Shown: positions 40,225 to 50,997 of the stretch, piece after piece
Layout of the letters: each line of letters starts with the position of its first letter
Numbering within the stretch: position 1 is the first letter of the stretch
NCBI GenBank assembly: GCA_947652605.1
Contig: OX393578.1
Span: forward strand, 61,573,415 to 61,637,414
Origin: Elmis aenea
Lineage: Eukaryota > Arthropoda > Insecta > Coleoptera > Elmidae
Reading direction: 5' to 3'
DNA: 64,000 nucleotides
The notes under the pieces: model-generated
Database searches by the model: none
Seen by the model: only the letters and a program-made list of their open reading frames with translations
What the model was told of the DNA's origin: nothing
Program-made: the position numbers and the translations under genes

Positions 40225-41812
40225 TTAATAATCTGCATTGGCCACAAAAATAACAAAATCAGAATTTATAAACCCTAATTTACTAAACATAGCTTGAGAA
40301 GCAACATTTTTATAATTAACAATCCCTACTGGATGTGCCCTTTCTTCAGCTATATTTTTAGATAACACTTTTGTCACAAGGCGCCCGTATCCTTTCTTCA
40401 TGTATTTATCCATAACTTGTACGGCTCCCAGTGCTCCTAAACGGTTCTTGAGAGCCCAAGCTACTAATTCGTCGTTATTCTTAATGAAAACGCCGAAACC
40501 TTCGTTCATCTCAATATAAGTCGCTATATGTTCTTCGGACCCTTTAAAACGTTGTGGCCACACCGAATTAATGAGTTTTGCGTGTCTCTTTTCAAGTTTT
40601 CCTACGTATACTTCTGGCGGACAACTGCAAACGAACATTTAAATTCGATAAACTATCATTACTATAAAATGTTTGAGCAACTCTTATACACAGTTTAAGG
40701 TCTCTAATTATACATATGCTTCAGGAAAGGACTAGTACCAAAAATATATTTTTATAATCAGCCGTCATCAGTCTCTGAGATTTATCACTTAAATATTTTT
40801 TCTAAAACGAACTGGAGTATGAAAAAGAATTGTTTGGTGGTAATAAAGTTCAGAAATGTACCAGGTGAATAGAATACATTTCCTAAAACTTCAATAAAAA
40901 AAACAAATGCTTGGTAAAACGCATCAATGCCCAAAATTCATCAAAGTCGGTCTCTTATTTTAAACAAGAATTAGTGACTTATATTACGAAATCTATAAAT
41001 TAGCAACCAAACTTATTTCAATTTTGATTGCTAGTTTCTTGCAAGGGAATGGAAATTCCAACGTTGTTGATGAATTACTTACTCTAGTGTAAATTCTGCA
41101 GCTTTTTCCTTTGGAATCCACCAAATATTACTTCTGGATGTCATATCCGATCGGTAATTTACCTCTTCCAAAACTTTCGACAATGTTGGATAATGATCCT
41201 CATGGATTGCATACAACAATATTCTCTTGCTCTAGTCAATTTTTTTCGTCAACGAAAGTCCTTGATATAGTCGCTCACATGATTTCTCTAATGTGAATAT
41301 AAACAGATCATAGCATGACCACTAAAATAATAATAGAAACCAGACTTGCATTTAAAAGCGTTATCTTATTTTTTTCAGATTAAATAGGGTTGAAAGTAAA
41401 TTGTAATACGTAAATTATACAGAACAATTGGTTGGCTTTTTTACTAAAGTCTTTGTTTGTTTCTAATTAGTTGTTATAATTACTCATATATACACACATA
41501 TCATATATACATATACTATCCTTGTAACTGTTTTAATGACATGGTTATCTACTGTTCCTTTTTTTTTCGCATAACTTAAAAATTATTGCAACCGACCTGC
41601 AGTAAAGCTATAAAAGTTCCATCTTTCCATTTGCCCTGAGGAACCATGAGAGTTATATAATTTTTATCTGGACATTTATTCTTCCACTTAATGGTAATAT
41701 TTAAAAAATTGTAGACATGGGCAGTTCTAGGTAAATGCTCCTTATAAATATCCCTCAACTTTGCTATATCCACAACAGGTATTTCTTGCAAAATATCCCC
41801 AGAATGCAACAT
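40225..41812 (-). pseudogene. GLYAT-like GNAT acyltransferase, copy A, with in-frame stop in exon 2
   Basis: Three exons on the minus strand: 41812-41597 (72 codons from ATG, start MLHSGDILQEIP), 41321-41083 and 40624-40225. Borders are CAG|GTCGGT, TTTTAG|TGG, GA|GTAAGT and TTTGCAG|TTGTCC. Phases agree with copy B, and the three exon lengths (216, 239, 400) equal those of copy B when its downstream terminal exon is used (284 codons). Codon 102 is TAG (41234-41232), where copy B has TGG (Trp) in the sequence KKIDW. Everything before and after the stop is well conserved, and the last exon keeps the acetyl-CoA loop (MKKGYGRLV). It is therefore a very young pseudogene, a polymorphic null allele, or a sequencing error. 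If functional it would conjugate an acyl-CoA to an amine, as glycine N-acyltransferases do; the substrate is unknown. Confidence 0.75.
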
Positions 41813-42234
41813 TATCACTTCGATTAGCTTTCTGGAGATTTTTATTTTTTACAACTTATTTATGTACGAACCTCTTTAGAAGATCTGTAGCTGCTGTTAA
41901 ATGAACTGTTTAAACACAGAAATAGTATCGTCTCTCCACTTACTCGCTCACTTCCAATTCGTTTAACACAGGCAAATAAATTATGATTAGCAAATAAGCA
42001 TTCGTGCAAGATAGCTATGTAGGTTATCATGGTTTATTAAAAATGCGAATAAATTTGCCACAAAAAAGAAATACATCTAAAAGATTAAGACAATTTTTAT
42101 TCCGTTCAGAAAACGTGGAATTTCTTATGGTTTGAATCTATCGGTGGAAGGTGATTATACTACATATATACCTACATATATTATGAAACCTAAAGCAATT
42201 ATTACAATAAATAGTTCAGTTAAATGATACTTAC

Positions 42235-42345
42235 CAATTTGCTCTATAGAACCTCGTCTAGAAATGATGGACCAGTTTCTAGACTCTCTTATCGTCGCCA
42301 GTAGCAATCGTTTTCATTTATTTATTGACTATCATTTCTACTACG
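42235..42345 (-). other. Probable 5'UTR exon of GLYAT-like copy A
   Basis: A block conserved between the two duplicate units (42235-42345 and about 45409-45480) lies upstream of each coding exon 1. In copy A it ends on the minus strand in a consensus donor CAAATTG|GTAAGT at 42234. In copy B the same position reads ATAAGT, so a GTAAC four bases further on would have to be used. No ATG-led frame is shared. An untranslated first exon is inferred. Confidence 0.4.
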
Positions 42346-42603
42346 AGAAATAATTTTTTTATTTCTCGCGCTTTTTGGAAATTATCGGAGTTTGCTCACC
42401 GTCGTGATACCACACACGACTTTCTTGTTGAGTGGATACATCGAAAAAGATAATGTAAGTTTCGTCACAACTCTTCTCGAAACAATAAAAAAATAGTTGT
42501 TTTGAATAATTTATATTGACTAACGTACAAACTTAACATGTCTATTATTGTATTATAATTTAAAAATACTGGCAATGAAATTGTAAAATGATACATACAA
42601 TCT

Positions 42604-43003
42604 TTAATAATCTGGACCTTCCACAAATATAACAAGATCAGACTTTAGAAACCCTAATTTTCTAAACATAGCTTGTGAAGAAGCATTTTTATAACCAACT
42701 GTTCCTAATGGATGTGCTCCCTCTTCAGCTATTTCCTTTGATAACGCCTTCGTTACAAGACTTCCGTATCCCTTCATTTTGTGTCCATCCACGACTTGTA
42801 TGGCTCCCAGTGCTCCTAAATGGTTCTTGAGAGCCCAGGCTACCAATTCGTCGTTATTTTTAAGGAAAACACCAAAACCTCCGTTCATCGCTATAAAAGT
42901 CGCTAGATATTCTTCGGACCCTTTAAAACGTGGTGGCCACAGCGGATTAATAATTTTTGCGTGTCTCTTTTCAAGTTTTGCTACGTATACTTCTGGCGGA
43001 CAA
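42604..43003 (-). CDS. Second terminal exon for GLYAT-like copy B (alternative last exon)
   Basis: A complete 400-nt terminal exon with the acceptor TTATTTGCAG|TTGTCC at 43003 and stop TAA at 42606-42604. It enters in the same phase as the upstream terminal exon (43613-44024), so joining it to exon 2 of copy B gives an intact 284-residue protein. It encodes the whole GNAT acetyl-CoA region (GALGAIQV, MKGYGSLVTK, SSQAMFRKLGFLKSD). It is closer to the copy A last exon (40225-40624) than to its neighbour at 43613-44024, and its 3' flank (ACAATCTTTAATAATCTG) matches that of copy A. It has no exon 1 or 2 of its own. It is most simply the original last exon of copy B, with 43613-44024 as an older or extra duplicate. 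Confidence 0.7.
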
Positions 43004-43130
43004 CTGCAAATAAAAATGGTAATGCGGTAAACCATCATTGCTAATTGCTATAAAATGTTTGTGTTGTTATACATAAGCTTCAAGGAAAAAGTAGTACTAG
43101 AAAACTGGTAGCTGGTAATCATAATACCCA

Positions 43131-43260
43131 TATACAAAAGACGAAAATGGAAGACAGTGTAGCAACTATAGGGGTATCTAGTATTTCGTTATAAGGTAAG
43201 ATAATTTTAGACCATGCACATCGAATGAGTGGAGAGAATGCCCAGAGAAGCGTATGAAGC
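43131..43260 (+). mobile_element. Short LINE RT relic between the two alternative terminal exons
   Basis: The + strand reads NGRQCSNYRGI then a stop, and in adjacent frames further basic residues. CxNYRxIxLL is the well-known block at the start of the RT fingers in insect LINEs. The insertion lies between terminal exons 42604-43003 and 43613-44024 of the GLYAT-like gene, in opposite orientation. It is too short for clade assignment. Confidence 0.4.
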
Positions 43261-43612
43261 ACGAAATGGGATAAAATATAAAGAAAAAACAAGGAAAACA
43301 TGTACCTACTAATAAGAAAACGCTGTCATGAAGGGAATGAAGAAGAGAATTGAAGATGCGAAGATAGGGACTTGACTTAAAAATAAAGAGAGATAAAGGA
43401 AGGATTTCAAACAAAATTCACACTCGTAAACATGAAGAAAAATCTCACAAACACACACACAAATGAATCAAAATAATAAACAGCATTTAACACGTAAGAA
43501 AGAGGCAACAAATTTAAAACAAAAACATAATTACATTTTTAATGCACGCTTTGTACATTTACTCGTGCGTTTTTGGAGGCACCAAAATTAAAAGAAAAAC
43601 AATATAAACATA

Positions 43613-44991
43613 TCATTCCTTTATTAAATAATCAGGTCCCTCTGCAAATATAACATAATCAGCTTTTTCAAAACCTAGTTTACTAAACATTGACTGCGAT
43701 GAGTAATTGTCATCCAAGATAGTCGCTAAAGGATGTGCTCCTTCCTCTGCAATTTCTTTTGACAAACATTTTATAACTAGACTTGCGTAGCCCCTCTTTT
43801 GGTATTCATCTTTAGTCTGTAACACTCCAAGAGCCCCTAAGCAGTTCTTTAACACCCACGACACTAAAATCCCGGAGTCTTTTAAAAATACGCCGAAGCC
43901 ACCATTCATTTCGATAAACGTTCCCAGATAATTCTCAGAACCAGGATAACGATGAGGCCATAGTTGATTTATAGTTTCTACATCAGATCTCACGAGTTTT
44001 TTTACGTATACATCGGAAGGACAACTACAAAATTAAACACATTTAGGCTAATGAAAATGAAACGACAGAGAAATAAACGTTGGTGCATTAGATTAAAAGA
44101 AAATTATAATTAGATGAACCATACGAAGTTGATGGGTAAACAACGATATTTTTATAAACAGTAGTTATCAAGCCCTAAAATCTTATCAGTTGAAAGTTTT
44201 TCTGAGATGGGGTACGAAGAGAAATCGTCTAATGAATAACTTACTCTATTGTAAATTCTGCAGCTTTTTCCTTTGGAATCCACCATATGTTACATCTAGT
44301 CGAACTATCCAATGGATAATTTACCTCTTCCAAAACTTTCGACAATGTTGGATAATGATCCTCATGGATTGCATACAAGACCATTCTCTTGTTCCAATCA
44401 ATTTTTTTCGTCAACGAAAGTCCTTGATATAGTCGCTCACATGATTTCTCTAATGTGAACATAAACAGATCATAGCATGACCACTAAAATGATAATAGAA
44501 ACCAGACTTGCATTTAAAAGCGGTATCTTATTTTTTTACAGATTAAATGGTGTTGAAAGTTTTTGTAATATGTAAATAACATAGAAGATTAGTTGGATTC
44601 TTTTGCGATTTTCATATTTGTTCTTAACTGTTTGTTAATATTTATTTACACATACGTAAACAAACATATCATAGATACATAGATTATTGTTTTAATTGTA
44701 TTATTGTATTGAGGACATGGAAATGTACTATTGATTTATTATTTTACGTATAAAGTAAACATTTTTGCAACAAACCTGCAGTAGAGCTATGAAAGTACCA
44801 TCGTTCCATTTTCCTTGAGGGGCCATAAGAGTTATATAATTTTTATCTGGACGTTTTTTCTTCCACTTCATGGTAGTATTTAAAAAATTGTAGACATGGG
44901 CAGTACGAGGTAAATGCTCTTTATAAATATCCCTCAACTTTGCTATATCCCCATCGGGTATTTCTAGCAAAATATCCTCAGAATGCAACAT
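43613..44991 (-). CDS. GLYAT-like GNAT acyltransferase, copy B, isoform with upstream terminal exon
   Basis: Exons on the minus strand: 44991-44776 (216 nt), 44483-44245 (239 nt) and 44024-43613 (412 nt), together 288 codons plus stop TGA. The ATG at 44991 is chosen because copy A conserves it and the frame upstream is not conserved. Borders: CTGCAG|GTTTG, ATTTTAG|TGG, GA|GTAAGT, TTTTGTAG|TTGTCC. The N-terminal part (exons 1-2) matches the GLYAT N-terminal domain layout, with LPRTAHVYNFLN and FLYAIHED-type segments. The last exon is a GNAT fold with a beta-bulge strand (SWVLKNCLGALGVLQ) followed by the acyl-CoA pyrophosphate loop (DEYQKRGYASLV) and a C-terminal ASQ/SSQSMFSKLGF segment. Its length agrees with the family (about 290 residues). 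The acyl donor and acceptor cannot be told from sequence. Exon assignment is firm; function is by family. Confidence 0.8.
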
Positions 44992-46011
44992 TATCACTTT
45001 GTTTTTGCTTAACTTGGTGATACTTGAACGCTTTTGCAAGATCTACTCACTGTTAAACAAATTGTTTTTTTATAGAGGAATGTTATCGTCACTTCTCTTA
45101 CTCATTCGCTTATTATTAATTTAACAATGGGACAAAGAACAGTGATTAGTAATTTAATGTTGGTGGGAGATAACTAGTTCATCATACTTTTCTATAAAGA
45201 CGAGTATACACGATCCAAATGTAACAAAACCAGAAGCTTATCTAAATTATTTATAAATTAGGAAGACTTTTATATTATTTAGCAGACGTGAAATCTCTAA
45301 ACGTTTGAATTTTTCTGTGGTAAGCCCCAAAATGGAAATACTATATATTATGATTATAATAACTAAAGAAAGTAACAAAATAAGTAGGTTTAATTAAAAG
45401 TTACTTATCAATTTCTTATGAACAATCTCTTCTAGAAATGCTGGACCAATTTCTAGACTCTCTTCTCTTTGTCAGTAGTAATCCTATTTCTACGAGAGAT
45501 TCTTCATAATAAAGAAAGTTTATTAAACTAATGTTTGTTACATAAGCGAATAACTCAAAGAATTCAAGCATTTTGCCATTTGTGTTATGATCAAAAAGTC
45601 TTGAAATGTGGTAACATTGTTTAGAATGATAATTGGAGCGCATTTTTGGCCTCAATAAGTTAATCATGAAGTATTCTGTGAAGAAGTGAAATAATCCCGC
45701 TAAATATAGCTACTAATGAACAATTTTTATACAAGATGTGTCTCTTTTTGATTAATAAAAGCTATTTTCTTGTATAGGAGTTTTAATAAATTCAAAGTAC
45801 TTGCTTTACTTCATAAATTCGCAAATTTGGTATACTGTGCGACATCTATTATATAAACATCAAACTAATACATTAACACACAGTCGACCAGCTTAGTTTT
45901 CAGTGAAATAGGAATGCGATTTTTCGTTTCAATCTCATATACGGAATGTAACCGCCCATGTTAATTTTAACTGGCTGATGGGCATTCAACTATACTGAGC
46001 GATTGGCCAAA

Positions 46012-46318
46012 TCTATATATATAAAAGAGTTTGTTTGTTTGTTTGCGTGTTTATTTGTTTGTCCGCTATAGAATCCTAGGTCAGTTGACCGATCGGGACC
46101 AAATTTTGCAGTTACTATTTAGGACCCAACGGATTAAACGTCGTATAAAGAACGGCCGGAAACGTCTGGGAACGTCCGCCGAGCACGAGCGCGCAGCGCG
46201 AGCAGTCTGTGATTCATAATCTGGGCACGTCCGCTGAGCGCAAGCACGGAGCGCGAGTTGTCTGTGATTGATAAAAGATAACTGTAATCACTTGTGCAAC
46301 GCCGGGTAAATCAGCTAC
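46012..46318 (+). mobile_element. Non-autonomous Helitron-like element
   Basis: Begins TCTATATATATAAAAG after an A and ends in GCAACGCCGGGTAAATCAGCTAC, close to the usual CTRR end (here CTAC). A CGGCGTTGC-type hairpin region lies just before the terminus and there are no terminal inverted repeats or target duplication. The TTTGTTTGTTTG tract and the GACCGATCGGGACCAAATTTTG block are widespread in insect elements of this kind. Inside, a GC-rich 55-bp module is tandemly duplicated (46168-46222 and 46223-46277). No coding capacity. Confidence 0.55.
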
Positions 46319-46460
46319 ATAGAAGAAGATAGAATACGAAGTGCCTAAGTAACTGCTTGTTCAGTATTGCGCTATCTGACGGGGGTGGAAAGAACTAACT
46401 AAATTAAGCGGGACTTTTGAAAGTCCACCCAGCTTTCACTTCAAATAAATTCAGTATTAA

Positions 46461-46552
46461 AACAGTAACTATTCAGTTTTGTTGACATGTTTTTAATTAA
46501 AAATTAAATTTTTAATTAAAAACATGCCAACAAAACTGAATAGTAACTGTGT
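46461..46552. repeat. Long near-perfect palindrome
   Basis: AACAGTAACTATTCAGTTTT with the following GTTGACATGTTTTTAATT (46461-46505) pairs with its complement at about 46507-46552, leaving almost no loop. By eye there are only about two mismatches over roughly 45 bp. Possibly the fused ends of a foldback transposon. Confidence 0.8.
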
Positions 46553-47253
46553 TGAAATTGAAAGACCATGAAATAAAAGAAAAAATATAATTATACATTT
46601 ATTAAATAATATAAAAATTGCAAAAACATTACACAATTATAAAACACATCATAAATATAAATATACATGATATAAATTATTACAGTAAACGCCGTTTATT
46701 GTGATCACCTTAATTAAATGATTACATTAAACAGCGATTCTAATAACAAAAAATTAGAAATATATAATGCACACATAAGAAAAACAAAAAAATTAAGAAT
46801 GTGTTTAAGAAATTTTTGCTTACCAAATGAACAAATTTAATTTAAAAATCTGCAAAATTTAGGTTAATACAGGAATACACAATATCATAAATGCATCAAA
46901 AATTGACTCGGAAAGTATGATTCTACGACCAATATGATTTCAACGTTTTAAATTTGATTCTGTAACACGGTTGGTTTAAATAACCAGTTATCATAATATC
47001 AAGCGCTTACTGTATTACAAAAAAAACTTAAAATTAAAAATTTACAATCACTTATGTGCAATCTTTTGTTGTAAATAATATGTGCTGCCCTATTTAGTTT
47101 ATTTTAGTAACATAATTGAAAATTAAAAATCTGCAAAAATTTGATAGAAAAAAGAGTTTCAATCAAATCTTCACGATGAATGTCAAACGGAAAACTTACA
47201 TGATCGACAACAAAAGATTTTAACATCATTGAAATTTGTTTTTTATGTAAAAT

Positions 47254-47634
47254 TTATGGTAATAAAAAATGTACATAATTGTATGTAGAACATAAACATG
47301 AAATAAATTTGTCTGAACAATAATTCAGCTGAACTTCCTCGTCATATTGTTTTAAATCCACAAATGCATGTGCAACGGAAAGTTCACCTGAATGTTAGCT
47401 AAACATACCCTGCAGTCTACAAATTTCGGAATGATGCCCTCAGCAATGAAGCCACTAATATAGCCAATCGTGGCCAACTTTAATGGTTTGGCTTCATCGA
47501 AAGTTTCAAGCACGAAATGTGGTACCCAATCCTCAGGCTCGGGTGACTGTTGAACCCCTCGAGTGATGAAGTGTTGTGGAATGAAAAAGCTTTGACAATT
47601 ATCAGCTTCACAATTGGATCCTGGTGAATGTATT
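47254..47634 (-). pseudogene. Transposase-like coding relic, family uncertain
   Basis: The minus strand from 47633 is open for about 75 codons after a TTTTTCCAG. It includes EPEDWVPHFVLETFDEAKPL, ATIGYISGFIAEGIIPKF and VDCRVCL. After a one-base frame change near 47380 it continues ELSVAHAFVDLKQYDEEVQL and NYCSDKFI to a stop at 47254. A segment of the type AGFVA...C-x2-C...L followed by a lysine/tyrosine block resembles the C-terminal end of P/THAP-type transposases. That link is pattern-based and weak. The frameshift and missing N-terminal part mark it as non-functional. Confidence 0.35.
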
Positions 47635-49114
47635 CTGGAAAAATTATTTATAATTAACGTTTTGAAATAAGGCCCAAAAGCTGAACACGTTCAATTAATT
47701 TATATTTTGGACACCAAAAACAATAATGTAATAAACAAAAACAATAACATTACTTACCCTTTTATACCATCTTTTCAATTTCGTTAACGAACAGTTACAT
47801 TTGAAACGATTTCTTGATTTCCAGATTTGAGGACCCACTCTAAATTTCCTAGAACTCATTATAATCTCCATTTCACTTTTAATATCACAGCTAGGTCACT
47901 AATACGGGTGTAGGATAATTAAATCAACATGTTAAACAAGTGTAATACTACTTATTACCGTTATAATCCTTCACAATTTATTATGTAGGAATAATACAAG
48001 CGTTAAATATACGTTAAATTTGAAAATGGTTCGCTTCTGGGGTTCGCTTTATGTTTTGTGATGAAAGATTGTTTTCTTTGCTAAAATTGCAAGTCGCCAT
48101 CTCGCGGGGGTTGCTAAGAAGCACGGATGTAAATAAAAAAGTTATGGCCCAAGGTCATGTATCTCACTTCGCATACCCTGATCAGCTAGTATCAAATAAA
48201 ATGAAAACAACATGGCCGTTCTTAAATGTCAACGATAACGCAGTTTTGTATAGATTTTTTGAATATAATAATGTTAAGTGAGCTTTAAATATAAAAATAT
48301 TGAAGTGAGATATGCCCCGTCATGACTGTAGACAGAAATTGACAAAAAAATTAGGGTTAATTCGTTATAAAATAGTTTTTTTATGAGGTTAGTACTTGTG
48401 ATACGTTTAAATTTTATAACATGTCTTTAAACATCCAAAAACATTATAAAAAAATTATACGTAGCTATTTACTCTAGTGGAATATGCAACTAGTTTTGGG
48501 AACAAATTTTTACCTTTAAAAACCTTTTAATTGAACCATGCGTTGCCAAATAAGTTGTTTATTTGTGGTATCCACTTTCTACGAAAGTTAAGAAAAGTTT
48601 TTCTGTAGTCAAACCCCATATCTTCGATAAAAGTTTTTGTTCTGGGGACAAGCTTTATCAAAACAAAGCGTAGATTACCATCTTTTATCACAATTTTTTA
48701 TTTTGCAATGAATTTGTTTCACGTTTTTTTCACCTCTATGATTTTTTCACAACTTGTAGTCACACAATACAAAATAAAACACAAAACCACTGCAAAACCG
48801 TATATTTGCATACAACCGTTACACCATAATGACCTGACTTTGGAAGCAAATTTAACAAGAGCGAATATACATAATATCAAACCACTTACATATGCGTTAA
48901 CATGAACAATTAATAATTAACAAAAAGAATGCACTGTTCAACAGATTATTTCCAAAACCAGATCGTAGGTAATTTAACAAAAAATATATTGCATAATAAA
49001 ATACAAGAGCTTTAGTTAGAATTAATGTTAAAAATCACGTTAAAATGTTACCTCCATCTCAACAGGTATTTGTTTATAAATATAATTAAAAAGTGATCTA
49101 GATACTTGTGCCTG

Positions 49115-50997
49115 CTACATGAAGTCATCGTATTCATTGTAGTCCTCAACGTAAGCGGAATATTGATTTAACTGTAACTAAACAAACAAACAAGTCACCA
49201 ATAAACAAAACAAAAAAACATGTTGAAACCTTCATAAAAACAAAATATTTAAAATACACTCACATTGTCACCTTCCATTTTTAGTTTAGCCTTTCCTTTT
49301 CCTTTACTCTTTTTCGCTTTGTCACCCTTTTCGATCTTCTGTTTTTCCAAGTACAAGTTATCTATCGTTGTTTTGATTTTTTTTAAGTCGAACGAGTTCA
49401 CTAAAACAAAACAGAAATGCAACTATAAAGTCTAAATAATCGACTGAATAAACTAACGGTTAAATTGCTGGATTACGAGACTCTGGATAGATCCCTGTCC
49501 CGTAATTCCACCTCGCAACTGTACATGTAACAAAAATATATTTCAAAGCAATTGAAATAATAATTCTAGTAAAAGGAAACTAATTTATTTTTAAAATACG
49601 GAGTCAGCTATGACCTTGTAATCCTCAACAACTCATTTCCAATTAAATATAGAAAAAATATATATATATAAACGAGTTGCTACATTCAATAGAAGCAAAA
49701 ATATAAATAAATTTAAAAACTTTAAATGTAAAACACCTAGCAAATTTTGAATACATCATGATATACAGTTTTTAATGAATTAAAAACAATAATAAAACTT
49801 ACAGTCAATATAAAACATCCTACATGATAAAAGATGTACTCATTAACTTTTTTTAAGTAGCTAAGACGTTTTATTTTACATTATCTTTCAGTATTTACTA
49901 GAAAGAGCACTACAAATGAATTACAACACCATAACTGACGCCGTACAAAATTAAATGACTACTGACTCGACTAAATAAGTCCAGAAGATACACCAATTCA
50001 AATATCTTTGAAAATATGTTACTTAATATTGGAATATATTTTTTTATCCGAACAACTATCAGATTTGCTTATAAAATAAAAGAGAATAAGGGCCTCAAAA
50101 CACAAAATTTGAACTTACATGTGGCACAAACAGTTCTAACAAGATTTTCGGCAAATTCAGGATAATCTTCGTTTTTTGATAACACTTGTATTTTCTTAGT
50201 AAGTTCGTCTGTTATCTCTTGAAAGTCGTCCTTATTTGCGTCGCCGATTGAATTTGAATTTCCACCGAAGGTGGTTTCTAATGCTGCTTTTAAGTCGGAT
50301 TCTTTCTGACGTCGTAATTTTTCTTCAGGTGATATGTTATCCTCCTCTTGCAGCTCTTTCGAACGCTTTTCGTACTCTTCCACTTTTAACCTCTGCAAAC
50401 AAAATTAAAGAATTACCAAGTGCAATAAAAAAATAGAATCCAACCCCCCCCATAAATGATAACGGTAGATTACTCAGAAACCAAGAATGATTATGTAATA
50501 CAGCGTAAAACAACAAAACCTACCTCTTTTTCAGCTATTTTTTCCTGAATAGACTTTTTCTTTGATTTAGGCTTTGCTGTCTCATCTTTTGCCTGTTCTT
50601 CCAACTTATTCCTTTCTTCTTCTTCATCTTCCCAACTTTCCTAAACATTAAAAAGTACTTTAGAACTTTTAACACACGTAACATGTGGTGCATAACAAAA
50701 TACTGCAACATATTGTGAACCCAAAATATGGTACAAATTGTACCAAATTAACTGAATCAGTTCGTGTGGTAACTGATGTACTTTAGCAACGACTTGGGTT
50801 AATAAACCGCACATTATGTTAAAGTATTTTTCTAACAAAACCTCATGTACCTTTACATCATCATCTTCATCTTCACCTTCCCATTTGTTCGCTACAAGGG
50901 CAGCCAGGGGCTCAAAATTTTCATCATCTAAAACAGTGCCGATAAAACCATGACTTTCCAACAATCTGCTTGTATTAAACTTACCCCACTCTGCCAT
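49115..50997 (-). CDS. eIF3j: Eukaryotic translation initiation factor 3 subunit J
   Basis: eIF3j is the loosely bound eIF3 subunit that contacts the 40S decoding centre and helps in start-site selection and subunit recycling. Six exons on the minus strand: 50997-50985, 50927-50851, 50640-50524, 50392-50119, 49400-49264 and 49171-49115. They total 675 nt (224 residues); fly and human proteins are about 236 and 258. The start MAEWDDENFEPLAALVANKW leads into the hallmark WEGEDEDDDVK. A charged coiled-coil follows (KKKSIQEKIAEKE, SPEEKLRRQKESDLKAALE), then the conserved DLxxAxxxFG helix region, a Lys-rich stretch (DKAKKSKGKGKAKLK) and the terminal DYNEYDDFM typical of the family. The first coding exon is only 13 nt and the first intron only 57 nt; an open frame reads straight through that intron, so a naive ORF would add 19 residues. 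Head-to-head with the SREK1-like gene. Confidence 0.93.

Larger units (their letters stand above)
45482..49114. other. Intergenic region with transposon debris
   Basis: Between the 5' end of GLYAT-like copy B and the eIF3j stop. It holds a Helitron-like element (46012-46318), a long palindrome (46461-46552) and a transposase-like coding relic (about 47254-47634). A possible short exon-like frame starting MEIIMSSRKFRVGPQIW lies at 47873-47760 on the minus strand with a GTAAGT after it, but its phase does not join the relic. The remainder is AT-rich with no recognised feature. Confidence 0.55.

Noticed and set aside
41111..41296. 61-codon plus-strand frame
   Set aside because: Complement of exon 2 of GLYAT-like copy A.
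48051..48281. 76-codon plus-strand frame
   Set aside because: No recognisable domain and no partner exon; left uncalled.
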